A DNA stretch of 64,000 bases from Carallia brachiata (lineage: Eukaryota; Streptophyta; Magnoliopsida; Malpighiales; Rhizophoraceae): positions 2,046,532-2,110,531 of the forward strand of contig JADCRB010000007.1 of assembly GCA_021464245.1 (NCBI GenBank), in the 5' to 3' direction. Each line of letters opens with the position of its first letter. Within the stretch, counting starts at the first letter, position 1. The notes under the pieces are model-generated. The model was given only the letters and a program-made list of their open reading frames with translations. It was not told the DNA's origin and ran no database searches. Shown here piece by piece: positions 34,754-45,700 of this stretch. The position numbers and the translations under genes were made by a program.

Positions 34754-37630
34754 ATGGCTTCGAGTAGAAATCAAGTCGTAGAAGTTGGATTTGAAGAAGG
34801 AATGTCACGACTACCCTCTTTTGCTCTAGATGAGGCAATATGGGATACTAAGGTTCCCAATGTGCAATTTATATCACCATATATATATACAATTTGCTTT
34901 GTTTTTTTTTTTTTTTTGGGTCATTATAGAATCTTTTGTATTGCAGGAATATGTCAAGCACAAACAGCGCCCTGAGTACCATAATCATCCCAAGTTGCCG
35001 CTGATGATGCAGACGCCACTGGTACATTTTTTATTTTCTTTCTTCTTATTATTTCTTGTTTTCCCTTCCTTAATTATGCAGCTTTTCGAATCCCTATATT
35101 TACTATAGCTTTCGTCACAAATAATAATATTGCGGATTTTAGTTCATATTGTTGAAACATTAAGCATCTAACACTTCATCTTATCCTCGTAAAAAAAAAA
35201 AAAAAAACACTTCTTCTTATCGCTCCGAACTCTTTCACATGCAGTTGATGACCTTTTGGTTTCCCGATAATTTCTCTATATCACACAATCCAAGACCCAA
35301 TCTTCCATATGATTCATTGTTAGTTGGGATGAACTGTTCTCTTTTTTCATGAGTGAGGTGGTACTTTCAGGTTATATGAAAGCACTTGATTACATGGAGG
35401 CAGCTCATTAAAATATGACGTATTTTAAAAACTAAAAAGTAAAATAATAACACACAGTTTACAGAATTTAATAGGATCATCAGTTTCTCCTACATTTTTT
35501 TTTTAGAATTAAAAAAATTAAAAAAACAATTAAAAAAATATTTTTTTAATCATGGGTTTGGTGTCCAGGGCAAAGCCTCAGGACACCAAACTTTCCCGTA
35601 TATGAAATATACCTGACATGCGTATATACAAGTTAATTGTTTATATATCTCATATATATGCTGATAATCACACCGAAGTCATTTGATAATTATTCGACGT
35701 ATTTTTTTCCGTTATAACGTAGATTTGAATCTCGACGTGAAAAAATTCATCTGCTACAATTATTTGGGATTCTGCTGAAACGCAATTGCTAGTTTAAGAG
35801 TCGTTAACACTATCATCAAATGTGGGGCGGGCCCATTAGGACCAACAGTACTCAAGTGGTAAATTTACCTTTTAAGAGTGATTGAACGAGACTCAAATAA
35901 ACGAAAATTACCCTAATCTTGACTTACAAATCTGATAATCATATATCTGCGATAATTTTTTTTAATATATATATATATATTTGTGTGTGCGAGCGCGCGC
36001 TCTTTTGCAAAATGGCTTCTCAATTCTAATAGATAATGTAATTAACGGTCACGGCCGAAAAGGGGGTTCTTGCATAAAACATGCTGGGTATAGAGAGTGC
36101 GATTAAAATTTGAGTCTCTTGTCATCACTTTCAATCGTCCAAAAATGAAAAATGACATATATATATATACGGAAAGCTGACTGCTACCGCGAGTCGCTGC
36201 TCAAAAGGACATCAACGTGAAAGGAATGCTCCTAGTATTGATGTTACATATGTTACATATTGTGTTGCTTTCTTTGGTTACTGGTCGTAGGATAGAGATT
36301 TTAGCAGAGCGGCCAAATGAGCCACCGACGGTGCTTTTCTGTTTCTCCTTTATTTCTTTTTTTTTTTTTGGCCTAATGGATCTGGATCAATTTCTTGTAT
36401 GTGGTTGATTATTAATTCAACGCCAAGCAAGTTACTGAGCTTGCACTGTAGTGTACACTTCAAATTAGACTTGTGATACAGATTTTTCCAAAAGAATCTA
36501 TATATTAGCTGGCTGAATATGCAGTTGCAAGGAATTTTTCTAGCTTTCGGTTTCGGATGATTACAATTTCGAAGTGGACTTGTTCATTGCACATGTACAT
36601 AGCTGCATATCCAATTTACTTCAGACAGTTATTGATCGTTAACCAGAGTTGATCAAACAACCTAAATCAGATTATTCTGTCGCTACATTTGGTAGCCTGG
36701 AAAGTAAAATTTAATAGGATTTTCTGTTTCGGCCAATTTTTTCCAACAGGTTTTCGTTTATTCATGTTTGCATTTTGCCAATAACCAAAGTTGTCCGAAG
36801 ACCATTTTAACTCAGAGCACATAAGATATGAAAATTATAGATTTTCTGACTGTTTTATTATACTTATAGAACCTTTTTCCGTGAACAATAGCCCTCAAAT
36901 TCTATTCCAAGAAATTGCAGAAGAAAAAGCTCGACTAATTGGGCATCAGGAGGACCAGGAATGCAAGCATTTTTTCTAGATTCTGGTAAAAAATCGTGTG
37001 GGACTGGAGTTTTTCTTCCACAAAGAGGAGGCACGGACTTGCAATACAACAAGAAGCCAGGTAAATTGATCAATCTGAACCCTGTATGCATAACCCGTCG
37101 CACTTTCCACTGTTTCAGCTCACTGAAAAAATCAATTGACAATTACCAAACGGAATAGTGGTAACGTTAAAGAAAAGCAAAGGAGACTAAGATGGTTAAG
37201 CAAACCCTGAAATGGTTTAAATCAAGTCTGGATATGACAGTATTCATCTTGATGTTAAAATCTGGCATTCTTGGACAGCTTGCTCTCCTGTTCTCCTTCC
37301 TATGCGTGTTGTTGAAGCTCTGAACCTCAACGTTAATGAAGTACGCTTGCATATATCAAGCCGACAAGGTGAAACCTAAAAACATCGTGGTCTTGTCCCC
37401 TTTTGCATGTCTTTTTTTGTTCCCCTTAACATCAATTGTTTTATGCAGATACCAGGAGCAACTCAAAAGGAGAAAATTGCAATTCAGTCAAACATAAACA
37501 TGCCAAAGATGTAGCTACACGATTCTGTGTATCCTCACAGAATGAAAATTCTTCACCAGAATGTTTCTTCCAAAAGAATGGACTTACTAGGTTCCAATGC
37601 AGCTGGATATTGGAAAGTGAAAACCCATAA
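34754..37630 (+). CDS. Plant-specific protein of unknown function, multi-exon
   Basis: I recognise conserved blocks of an unnamed plant family but no function. Exon 1 is 34754-34852 (33 codons; 'MSRLPSFALDEAIWD'). Exon 2 is 34947-35021 (25 codons; 'RPEYHNHPKLPLMMQTPL'). Both have canonical sites in phase 0. A later exon at about 36921-37060 carries 'GPGMQAFFLDSGKKSCGTGVFLPQR' cut at CCAG|GTAAAT. The next (37279-37368) gives 'CSPVLLPMRVVEALNLNVNEVRLHI' in matching phase. The last begins at 37449. I could not place exons between 35021 and 36921. In the last exon the literal frame ends at 37630, but one base earlier in phase another frame gives the family C-terminus 'FLPKEWTY' and stops at 37590, so an A seems to be missing near 37559. 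It converges on the p31comet gene. Confidence 0.6.
35690..35970. repeat. Dispersed repeat within an intron, related to 14150-14460
   Basis: Shares the 'CCAACAGT' core and its surroundings with the segment at 14150-14460. It lies in the long unresolved intron region of the gene at 34754. The class is unknown. Confidence 0.35.
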
Positions 37631-37988
37631 AAGCAAAAGCTTTGTGCTGTTTACCGTGTATATTTTACAAACTATGAATAATGAAAGCACAAGATCTAAT
37701 TTTCTTAATGTTCGAATTGACCATATAGTCTCAAATTACACTGCATCATAAATTGTTCAGAAAGCTGGTCACAAGGGTGAAATATTGCTTTCTAACATTT
37801 AAGAAAAAATGCCAAAATTGGATTTGTTAATGCCTAATTTATCATATTAAACCTTTCGCTATATACATGACAACTCCTTTGCTTCGGTATAACATTGCTT
37901 GTCTTAATGCTTACAGGTAGTTATAATGGAAATCTATAGAAAACATAACAAACCTAAAGAAAAGAAGAAGAGATCATCACCAACACTC

Positions 37989-40518
37989 TCATTCTTCTGC
38001 CGAGTTCTTGAAGGCAAGGCCCTTTATTACATGACAGCACTGAAACCTACCAGAGATTTAAAATATACTAATTTACAAGAGTGGAATCTAGCAATATAAC
38101 CATATTGTTTAAGATGTGCTTCAAGAGGAATATAATCACATGTCACCTCACCCTTTCCAGATCGAAGATTGTGTTGTATGTATTGTTAGTCCCACTAAAT
38201 CTCTTGTTGAGAAAATGGGTCTAACATAATACTACTGGATTGCTTATTGTCACACAGCTTAAGCTGCCTGGTTATGGAAGTAACTAGTGTAATTCTTTCA
38301 ATGCCTTTAATGGGAAGACAACAAGTCCACAGAGGAATCATTGCTTGGTGAGGGAGTAATAAAAACTAGATGAAACCTAAGAGCGAAGATGCTTGTAACA
38401 AGAAATATTCGCCAATAAATCCCAGATTGCACTTCCACAGCTAACTTGCTTCTGGCCACTACAAAGTGAAAAAAACGTTCCATCCACACCTAGTGTTCCT
38501 ATATAAAAACAATCTTCATGTGCGACTGACAATATCCTGTTCTTGAATAAATCATTTGCATTAATAAGTTTCATAAACTCTCATGGGTTGCTCAAAATTT
38601 TGTGCTGAGGGCAATATAGATATCTTCAGAATACTCTCACTCATCTTGAAGCACACAAGAGAATTAGAAATGACATCTACTATATGGAAAATTAAGCATT
38701 CCATACCAGATCAAATCATGTGAAGTAGAATCTGTCAAGCCGAGAGAGCTGCTAACTAGAGAACTACAATCAGGAGTATCCCCTTTGATATCCTGGCTTC
38801 TGCACCTAAATCGCAATCCGAAAGGTACAACCTAATCCACAAAAACTATTAGGAAAAAAAAGGAATTGTCCTTACAAGCAACATTTCTTATTAATTATAA
38901 GCATAGTATCAAAACATGGACGCGCATATGAAACTGCTATTAGAAGGAAGTCCAAAAAACAAATAAGTAATAGCAAGTGTGCACTGATTTCACGAACTTA
39001 GATACATTGTATTTTGATAATAATCAGAGATAAACAGGAAGATCATAGTCGAAGTAGATGTATAAATGTGATGTGGAACATAAAAATGATCCTGCCTCTT
39101 CGGACATTGCAATGGAAGCCTTCTATATTAAAAAAAATAATAATAAATAAATTAAAATCCAAGTGGGCCGAGATACTCTAATAAGGTTTTGCAGACTAGA
39201 AATTCAAATACGAGTATGTGCTCAATTGCTGTCAGAGTCGAATGGCACAAGCCAAAGATAAAACAAGAACACCTAAAGCAGATATTATGGTATCAAAGGT
39301 TCGGATTCATCGTCATGAGCATCTCTCATAAAGCATTCAAAAGAAGAAATTCCAATGTAACAACATTCTAAATAGGTAATTGGATCAGCCGTCAGCCTAG
39401 CGTAGTGCAAGAATCGAAATTTGTTAAAGGCAGCCGGGATGCTGCATTCCTATAAGTTCAAAAGAGTAACAGACAACATCTGCTCTCACTATAGCTTTAT
39501 GATACCATTACCTTTTGGCTGTATCTGAATTCACGTTTCGGAAGAAAATGCGGAGGCAGATTGATTGAAGATGGAGCTTTCACCAACAGAAACAATTTAG
39601 TAGGACCTAAAACAACATTAAAAAAACAAATAAATCAAAGATGAAAAAAAAAAATATTTATCTAAAATGACTGAAGATGTTTGCAGCCAATTACCCGGAT
39701 AAAAACCGGACCCAGCACCCATGGAAATCAGTGCTCGAATAGCCTGTTGAATAATAAAATCTTAAACCCAAATCCAAAATTAAAAAAAAAAAAAAATTAA
39801 ACGCAGAATTTACGTTTAGGACGAACCTTTTGGAAAGCCCTTCGGCTGGTCTGTTCTTAGAGAAATCAGCTGCACTTTTTGGCACAGAGTTTCCACGTGA
39901 AAAGCACAAATCGTAGACAAACTGCGGCCGCACTGGGCTAGCTCCGAGGACCAAAATGACCCTCTCAATGCCAGAGATTTCGCCAATCATCAGCTGCAGC
40001 GCGGTCTCCACATCATTAACCGTGTTCATCAATTTCTCAAGTCTCATTATACTCCGTTTGACCTCTCTTTTCCTGCTCGCGTGCTTTCTACGAGAACTTG
40101 CTTTTGCTTCAGTTTCTGCAACAGCCGCCTCCTGTATACCCAAAATTCTTTCTGCTTAGGGTTCCAAACACTAATTTTAACAAATAAATAAATAAGAAAA
40201 TTAGGAAGATAAAATACCAGCTCCTTGTACTCCGATTGCAGGGCATCGAATTCAAGACTAAGATCCTGCAAAGTGCTGCACGGAAGAAACGGAACGGAAA
40301 TCAAACGGAGTTAACTGATTTTATCAAATTGATCGGAAAAATAATGAATGTAAGAAGAAAAGAAAAAAAAAGGGAACCGACGATGGGATCTGCTGGTGCA
40401 TATAGAGAACGAAGCCAACAACGGTTTTGATGACGTGAAAGATCACGGATCCGTCCAGAGACTCGCCGTTTGCCTCGACCTCTGTGTACTCCATCTCTGA
40501 GCTCCCTTCTCCTTCCAT
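37989..40518 (-). CDS. p31comet / MAD2L1-binding protein homologue (seven exons)
   Basis: p31comet binds the HORMA protein MAD2 and, with the AAA ATPase TRIP13/PCH2, silences the spindle checkpoint; the plant protein also acts on HORMA proteins in meiosis. Exons on the minus strand: 40518-40378 ('GSVIFHVIKTVVGFVLYMHQQIP'); 40265-40218 ('DLSLEFDALQSEYKEL'); 40131-39814 ('ETEAKASSRRKHASRKREVK', 'LEKLMNTVNDVETALQLM', 'VILVLGASPVRPQFVYDLCF'); 39743-39695; 39606-39512 ('KLFLLVKAPSS', 'LPPHFLPKREFRYSQK'); 38831-38707 ('VVPFGLRFRCR'); 38046-37989 ('FQCCHVIKGLAFKNSAEE'). All phases agree, giving about 277 residues. The exon 3 end is odd: the family-typical donor just after 'GLSK' is one base out of phase, while a strong donor (AAC|GTAAAT) 13 bases on restores it and adds five residues. 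The exon 1 donor (TCG|GTTCCC) is weak. Confidence 0.85.
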
Positions 40519-41334
40519 GCCCAGTCCCACCGTCGTTTCCGCTGCTTTTTTTCTTTTTTCTTCCGATTGTTTTCCTCCAATCCAAGAGCAAAGATTGATT
40601 GAATTTTTATTTGATTTGAATTTTTGGGCGGGAAGCGAACGTTCGAGCGGGGAGATAATGCCACGGCGTCTTCTGGCCCTTTTCAATGTCGGTCGTCCCG
40701 GCCGACAGGGCTTTGTAGATTGGAAGGGAAAAACTTGCCAAGAGCTATGTGATAAAAAAATATATATATATATATTAAATTAAAAAAATAATTATGTAAT
40801 AAAAATAACATTATAACAATGAAAAATACGAACTACTTTTTTATTTGATTTTAAAAATAAATAAAAACTAATGTAAAAAATTAGTATACTTTATTGTTCT
40901 CCTATTACTCATTCTACTTTATTATGTGGTGATACTAAAATAAAAATATATAATTTGTTAAATAGCTAGCACATTTTTCTTGTACTTCTTATTGTATTAC
41001 AAAGTAATCCAATTGCAAAGTCATCGTTTCAAAGTGTTTGTTATTTTTATACATTTTTTTCAAAAAATTTTTATATAATCTTATATTATATAAATATATT
41101 TTTTATTTTTTTATTTTAAATATCTTCTATTTATGGTATAATACAAGATTAATTGCACTCAGAAAAAAAATTTAGTCGAATAGAAAGGCGCTAGCAGCTG
41201 TATGACGATGATGACACGTATCGTGTCATGCAAGTCCTCGGAACCGTTGAGACTAATTTTGACACATGCCATGCGTGTCCTAAACGACGCCAGCTGCGTC
41301 GTTTCAAACGCAAGTTCGAACTGAAAGAAAATCT
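40519..41334. other. p31comet promoter side and spacer
   Basis: The first 200 bases are GC-richer and must hold the p31comet 5'UTR and promoter. The rest is AT-rich spacer. No further gene seen. Confidence 0.4.
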
Positions 41335-41342
41335 ATCATTAA

Positions 41343-41617
41343 AGTGTGTTTGTTTCCTATAAAATATTTTATAAGAAAAAATTTTAGAGATTTTTTGATA
41401 TTTGTTTTACGAAAAATATTTTATATAGGAAAAATTTGGAAAAATTTTTTAGATTTTTAGGTAAAATAACTTCTCTCTTTACAAAGCTAAAGTTATTTTT
41501 AGGGAAAATACAAACTGTGTTATAAGTAAGTGACAAAAGAAAATCATTATTTTCACTACAAATATTTTTTCCTGTAAATATTTTACAAATATAAGTTATT
41601 TTACAGTAAACAAACAG
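41343..41617. mobile_element. hAT-like MITE with 22-bp inverted ends (candidate)
   Basis: The left end TGTGTTTGTTTCCTATAAAA and the inverted right end (reads TCTGTTTGTTTACTGTAAAA) match at 17 of 20 positions. The flanking octamers ATCATTAA (41335-41342) and ATCATAAA (41618-41625) match at seven of eight. The interior repeats 'AAAATATTTT'-like palindromes and has no coding frame. Confidence 0.55.
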
Positions 41618-42773
41618 ATCATAAATATTAACGCAAGCTCTTATTTTCAAAAAAAAAAAAAAAATGGCTTTCTGCAAAACTGTGCGGTTTAATCTTCTTC
41701 TGCCTTTGTTTCCAGTTTTCCAGACAGTTAATTAATCACTTCCCTTCGCATAATTTAGCGCAAAAACGGAAAAATTATTTGGCTTTCTGCAAAATGGTGC
41801 GGTTTAATCTTCTTCTTCTGCCTTTGTTTCCTGACAGCTTAATTAATCACTTCCCTCCAACTATTCCTCTAGCAACACCATTGTCATAGCAATCATAACA
41901 ACCACATGAGGTTGAAAACGAAATTTGACTTCTAGGGCATCGTGGATTTAATTCACCATTTGAAGACTTTGTTTTTAAAAAAAAAAATTCCAGACTTTTA
42001 TGAAGATATAATTCCTTTTTTTTGGATTTATTGAATTTATTTTCCATTCTTATTTGAACGAGTAGAGGGACAATTAGAACAAAACCTCAGCTTGATATAA
42101 GCTAATAAAGAAAAATTTTAATAAAATAAAGAGTTTTAACTTAATTAGTATTTAAAAAGAGAGTAAAAATTTTTGAGTGGCAAAATTATAAGTAAATGGT
42201 TATAATTCTATTTAAAAATCAATATACATTTAATAATTTTGTTTAAATTTTCCCATCGATCTTTTAAGTTTGCAAATTTTCGAATTTCAAGATTTTGTTT
42301 TTCGTCCATGTGTCCAACAGTTGTTGGAGCATATCAACGGGAAACATTTTATAGTCTTCCAATTTCCATTACCTAATTTTCACAGCAATTATATTTTTTA
42401 AAAAAAAAAAGTTTAAGATGACCAAATTGTTTATTTGCAAAGTTCTAGTTAAATTTATTAAAACACACAAATTTACAGATATAATAGTATGTCAATCCCT
42501 TTTTTCCTCTCCCAAAAAATAACAAAGCTCTTTTTTTCCTCATTCTACATTTACGCCCAAAATCGTACATGGTTTGCTTAAATTACAGTTCAAGAACCAT
42601 CCACTAGATCAACTGGACAACTAAACAAAGTACACTAATACTATGCTCTCACTGGAGGCAAGTTTTTATTTTTTTTGGTACATCGATCATGGGAACCAAC
42701 TTATTAAATTATCCAATTTTAACGTATTAAAATTAAAAATCATCTGTCTGGTCTCTACTCTACAATAATGGCG
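41618..42773. other. Spacer between p31comet and TT8 genes
   Basis: AT-rich. A segment 'GGCTTTCTGCAAAA' followed by a pyrimidine-rich stretch occurs twice (about 41665 and 41780), a local duplication of roughly 115 bp. No gene supported. Confidence 0.4.
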
Positions 42774-45700
42774 TCAGTCATGGGGTATTATTTGGTGTAT
42801 TTCTGTCTTTACCTCTGCAATGCTTACTTTCCTTCCAGTGCCATTGTCCTTCACCTAAAAACAAACCAAAAACCAAAGGAGATTTCTTTAATTCAATAGA
42901 AAAACAGAAAATGGAAAAATTGTAGGCTTTTAACAAAACTTAGTCATTAACTAATTAATTAAGGTATTAATTACCTTGGCCCTTAATTCAGCCACAAAGA
43001 CCCCGCTGTTCAAAGAAGACCGAACCGCTGTGGTTTCTATCCGCAGGTCCCTTAACAATTGCATTATGTCAAGCAACAGCCCTTCTCTATACCCACATTG
43101 CAACTCCAACAAGGCGTCACTCTCTATTATGGACACCTCTACGCTTGGCCCTTCATCCCCAGAATGCAGTGGCCTAGTCGGCCGCAGCGGCGGAGGTGGA
43201 GGTGGTGGTGGTGGTGGTGTGGTGGTGATGTCTCCACCATCTTGGCTTTCGCGCCACCGCCAGTCCCCTCTACTATCCTCAACTTCCTCGTATCGGATCC
43301 GGGAACGTTCCTCATGACCCGATCCGCTGTTGTGACCCCACTCCTCTGCTCTTTGGAACTGTTTGTTTTCTGTGGTGGGTCCACCGTCCTCGGCCGTTGC
43401 CCAACCTCCATCTGTCGGTTGCGAGCCTCCAGATCCTGAATCTTCTTGCGCAGTTGCTTCAGGTACTCTATAGTGTCCCCTAATATCGAGGCCTTGTCCA
43501 TTTTGGTGACGAACGGCACTAGCGATCTCAATATTATGAACCTCTCGTTGAGCTTTTCGCGTCGGCGCCTCTCGGCCAGCACGTGATTGGCGCTGAGCTC
43601 CTCCTGTGCAGCGCCTCCCTTGCGGAACCGACTGGCCTCGTCGCCGTCGCGCAGCTTAGGGGAATTTTCTTCGTGGTACTTGTTATGGAGGTATGGGATG
43701 GTGAACAGAATGTACTTGAGGAGCCACTGGGAAGTGCCCTCGACGGGAACGTTGAGGTGGTGATCCGAGCGGTTGATCCACCTAGCAAAAGCCGACTGGG
43801 CGGAACACGCCACGTATGAGGTGGGGGAGGACTCGAACCACTGCGTGGGCTGGTATTGGAGGATGGTGGAGACGGTCTGAGAGTAATGGCTGTCTTCTTG
43901 AGTCATTTCTTGCATTGCCGGTGGCCCTTCTGCACTTACACACACTAATTAACTAGTAGTTAGAGCCCCAAAAATGAATTGATTGGACCTCTTATTATTC
44001 AGATTGTGGTTGCATAAGTTGAATTTCTTAATTGAATTGCTAGCACAATTCTAGTTGTTGACTTTTTGAATTTTTTGTGGTAGGAACAGAGTGGTTGCAG
44101 TTGGACCACTCGTTTGGAATCTGAAGCAAAGTGACATTTCCCTTCTTTTTGGGAAAAACTACAGTGTCTTGAGATTTTTTATATTCAAATTTTGTTTGAA
44201 TTATAATAAATTTTTAATTTTTTAGTAATAATAGTATCTTTTTTTGTAAAAAAATAAAGTTTATTTTTTATTAAAAAACTACTGTACTGTTGTAATTTGA
44301 ACAAAAATGGGAAAACAATCTCGATGAGTATATTCAAGCCCTTTGTTTTTTCTTTTTCTGTTTGCTAAGTAGCGTGGAAGTAACATTTTCATAAGAGTCA
44401 ATCGGACACTTTTTTAGTGTGTTTGATTTGCTGGAGAATGACAGAAAAAAATGAATAAAAATTTTTAATTAAAAAATATTATTAATCTAAATAATTAATT
44501 TTTTTTTATAATTTTTTTATTTTTTTTTACAAATTTTTTATCATTTTCTTTCTCATAATTTTTTATTAATTTAAATAATTTTATTTTTTCATAACTTTCT
44601 TTAAATAATTTTATTTTTTCGTAACTTTCTTTCACAATATTTAACTTTCAATAAAGTGTTGAATTTTAGACACATCAGTTTGAAAGTTGAAACTTAAAAG
44701 AGAAGCACTACATAAGTACATATAAATAAATACATAAACAAATATATGTAATTAATTTAATAATATATTTATTTTTTAATTTTTAAAATTTAATAAAATT
44801 TTTATAATTTAATTATTTAAATTATTATATATCTATTATATATTTATTTATACGTGTTCATTTATCTTTTCCGATAGAAACTTGAAAGCCCATGGCGCAG
44901 CCGTGCACGTGATACAGGAAGATATGCCCTTATAAATTGCGCACGTGCAGGAAACTAGGCTGACCAAGGCTCAAGGGGCATTGCATTACCAACTTTCAAA
45001 AGGCAGGAGTTTCAGTTTCAAAACAATTGAAAAGAAGGGAACAAAGTAAGTAAACACATATTTATATATATACTTGTATATATATATAAATCTAATAATT
45101 ATTTTATTATTGCATTAAAATTAATTTTTACTACATTTTTTTTACTAATACAGTAAAAAATAATTATTATAATTATATATGTATAAATATGTATACAAAA
45201 ATATGTTTATCTATCTTTTTTTTTTAAAAAAAAAAAGCAGAATTGACTGTTTGAGGCCAGTTTTTTTCATTACCAGACAGGCAAAATAGAGTACAATTCT
45301 TTTTTATAGTAAGTTGGGAGCTTATGAAATCGGTGACCCATGTGCATGGCCCTGCGTGGCTAACAATATTACTAAGGTTCCAATCTCTCTATAAAATGCG
45401 TTAAAATAATAATAATAATAATAATAATGTTATTACTATTATATTCAACAAATTTGATTAGGGAGATATGGATCCCCTCATTTAATCATAATAATTATAA
45501 AAAGACCTAACCAATTTGCAGCCAAAGGAGCATCGCCTTGAGAGCAGTTTTTTTCAGAGCTTCCAAATTTCTGTTTAGAGTTCCATTAGGAAGATATGTG
45601 AAATAACTATAAAATAATTATAAGAAGGAGTTTAGTTTTTAAAAAATAACAAAATTTTATTTTTTTAAAACTAAATTTTAAACGTATTTATTGTTATTTT

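Noticed and set aside
38305..38574. Minus-strand frames first considered as p31comet exons
   Set aside because: They do not join in phase; the real last exon, with the family C-terminus, was found at 37989-38046.
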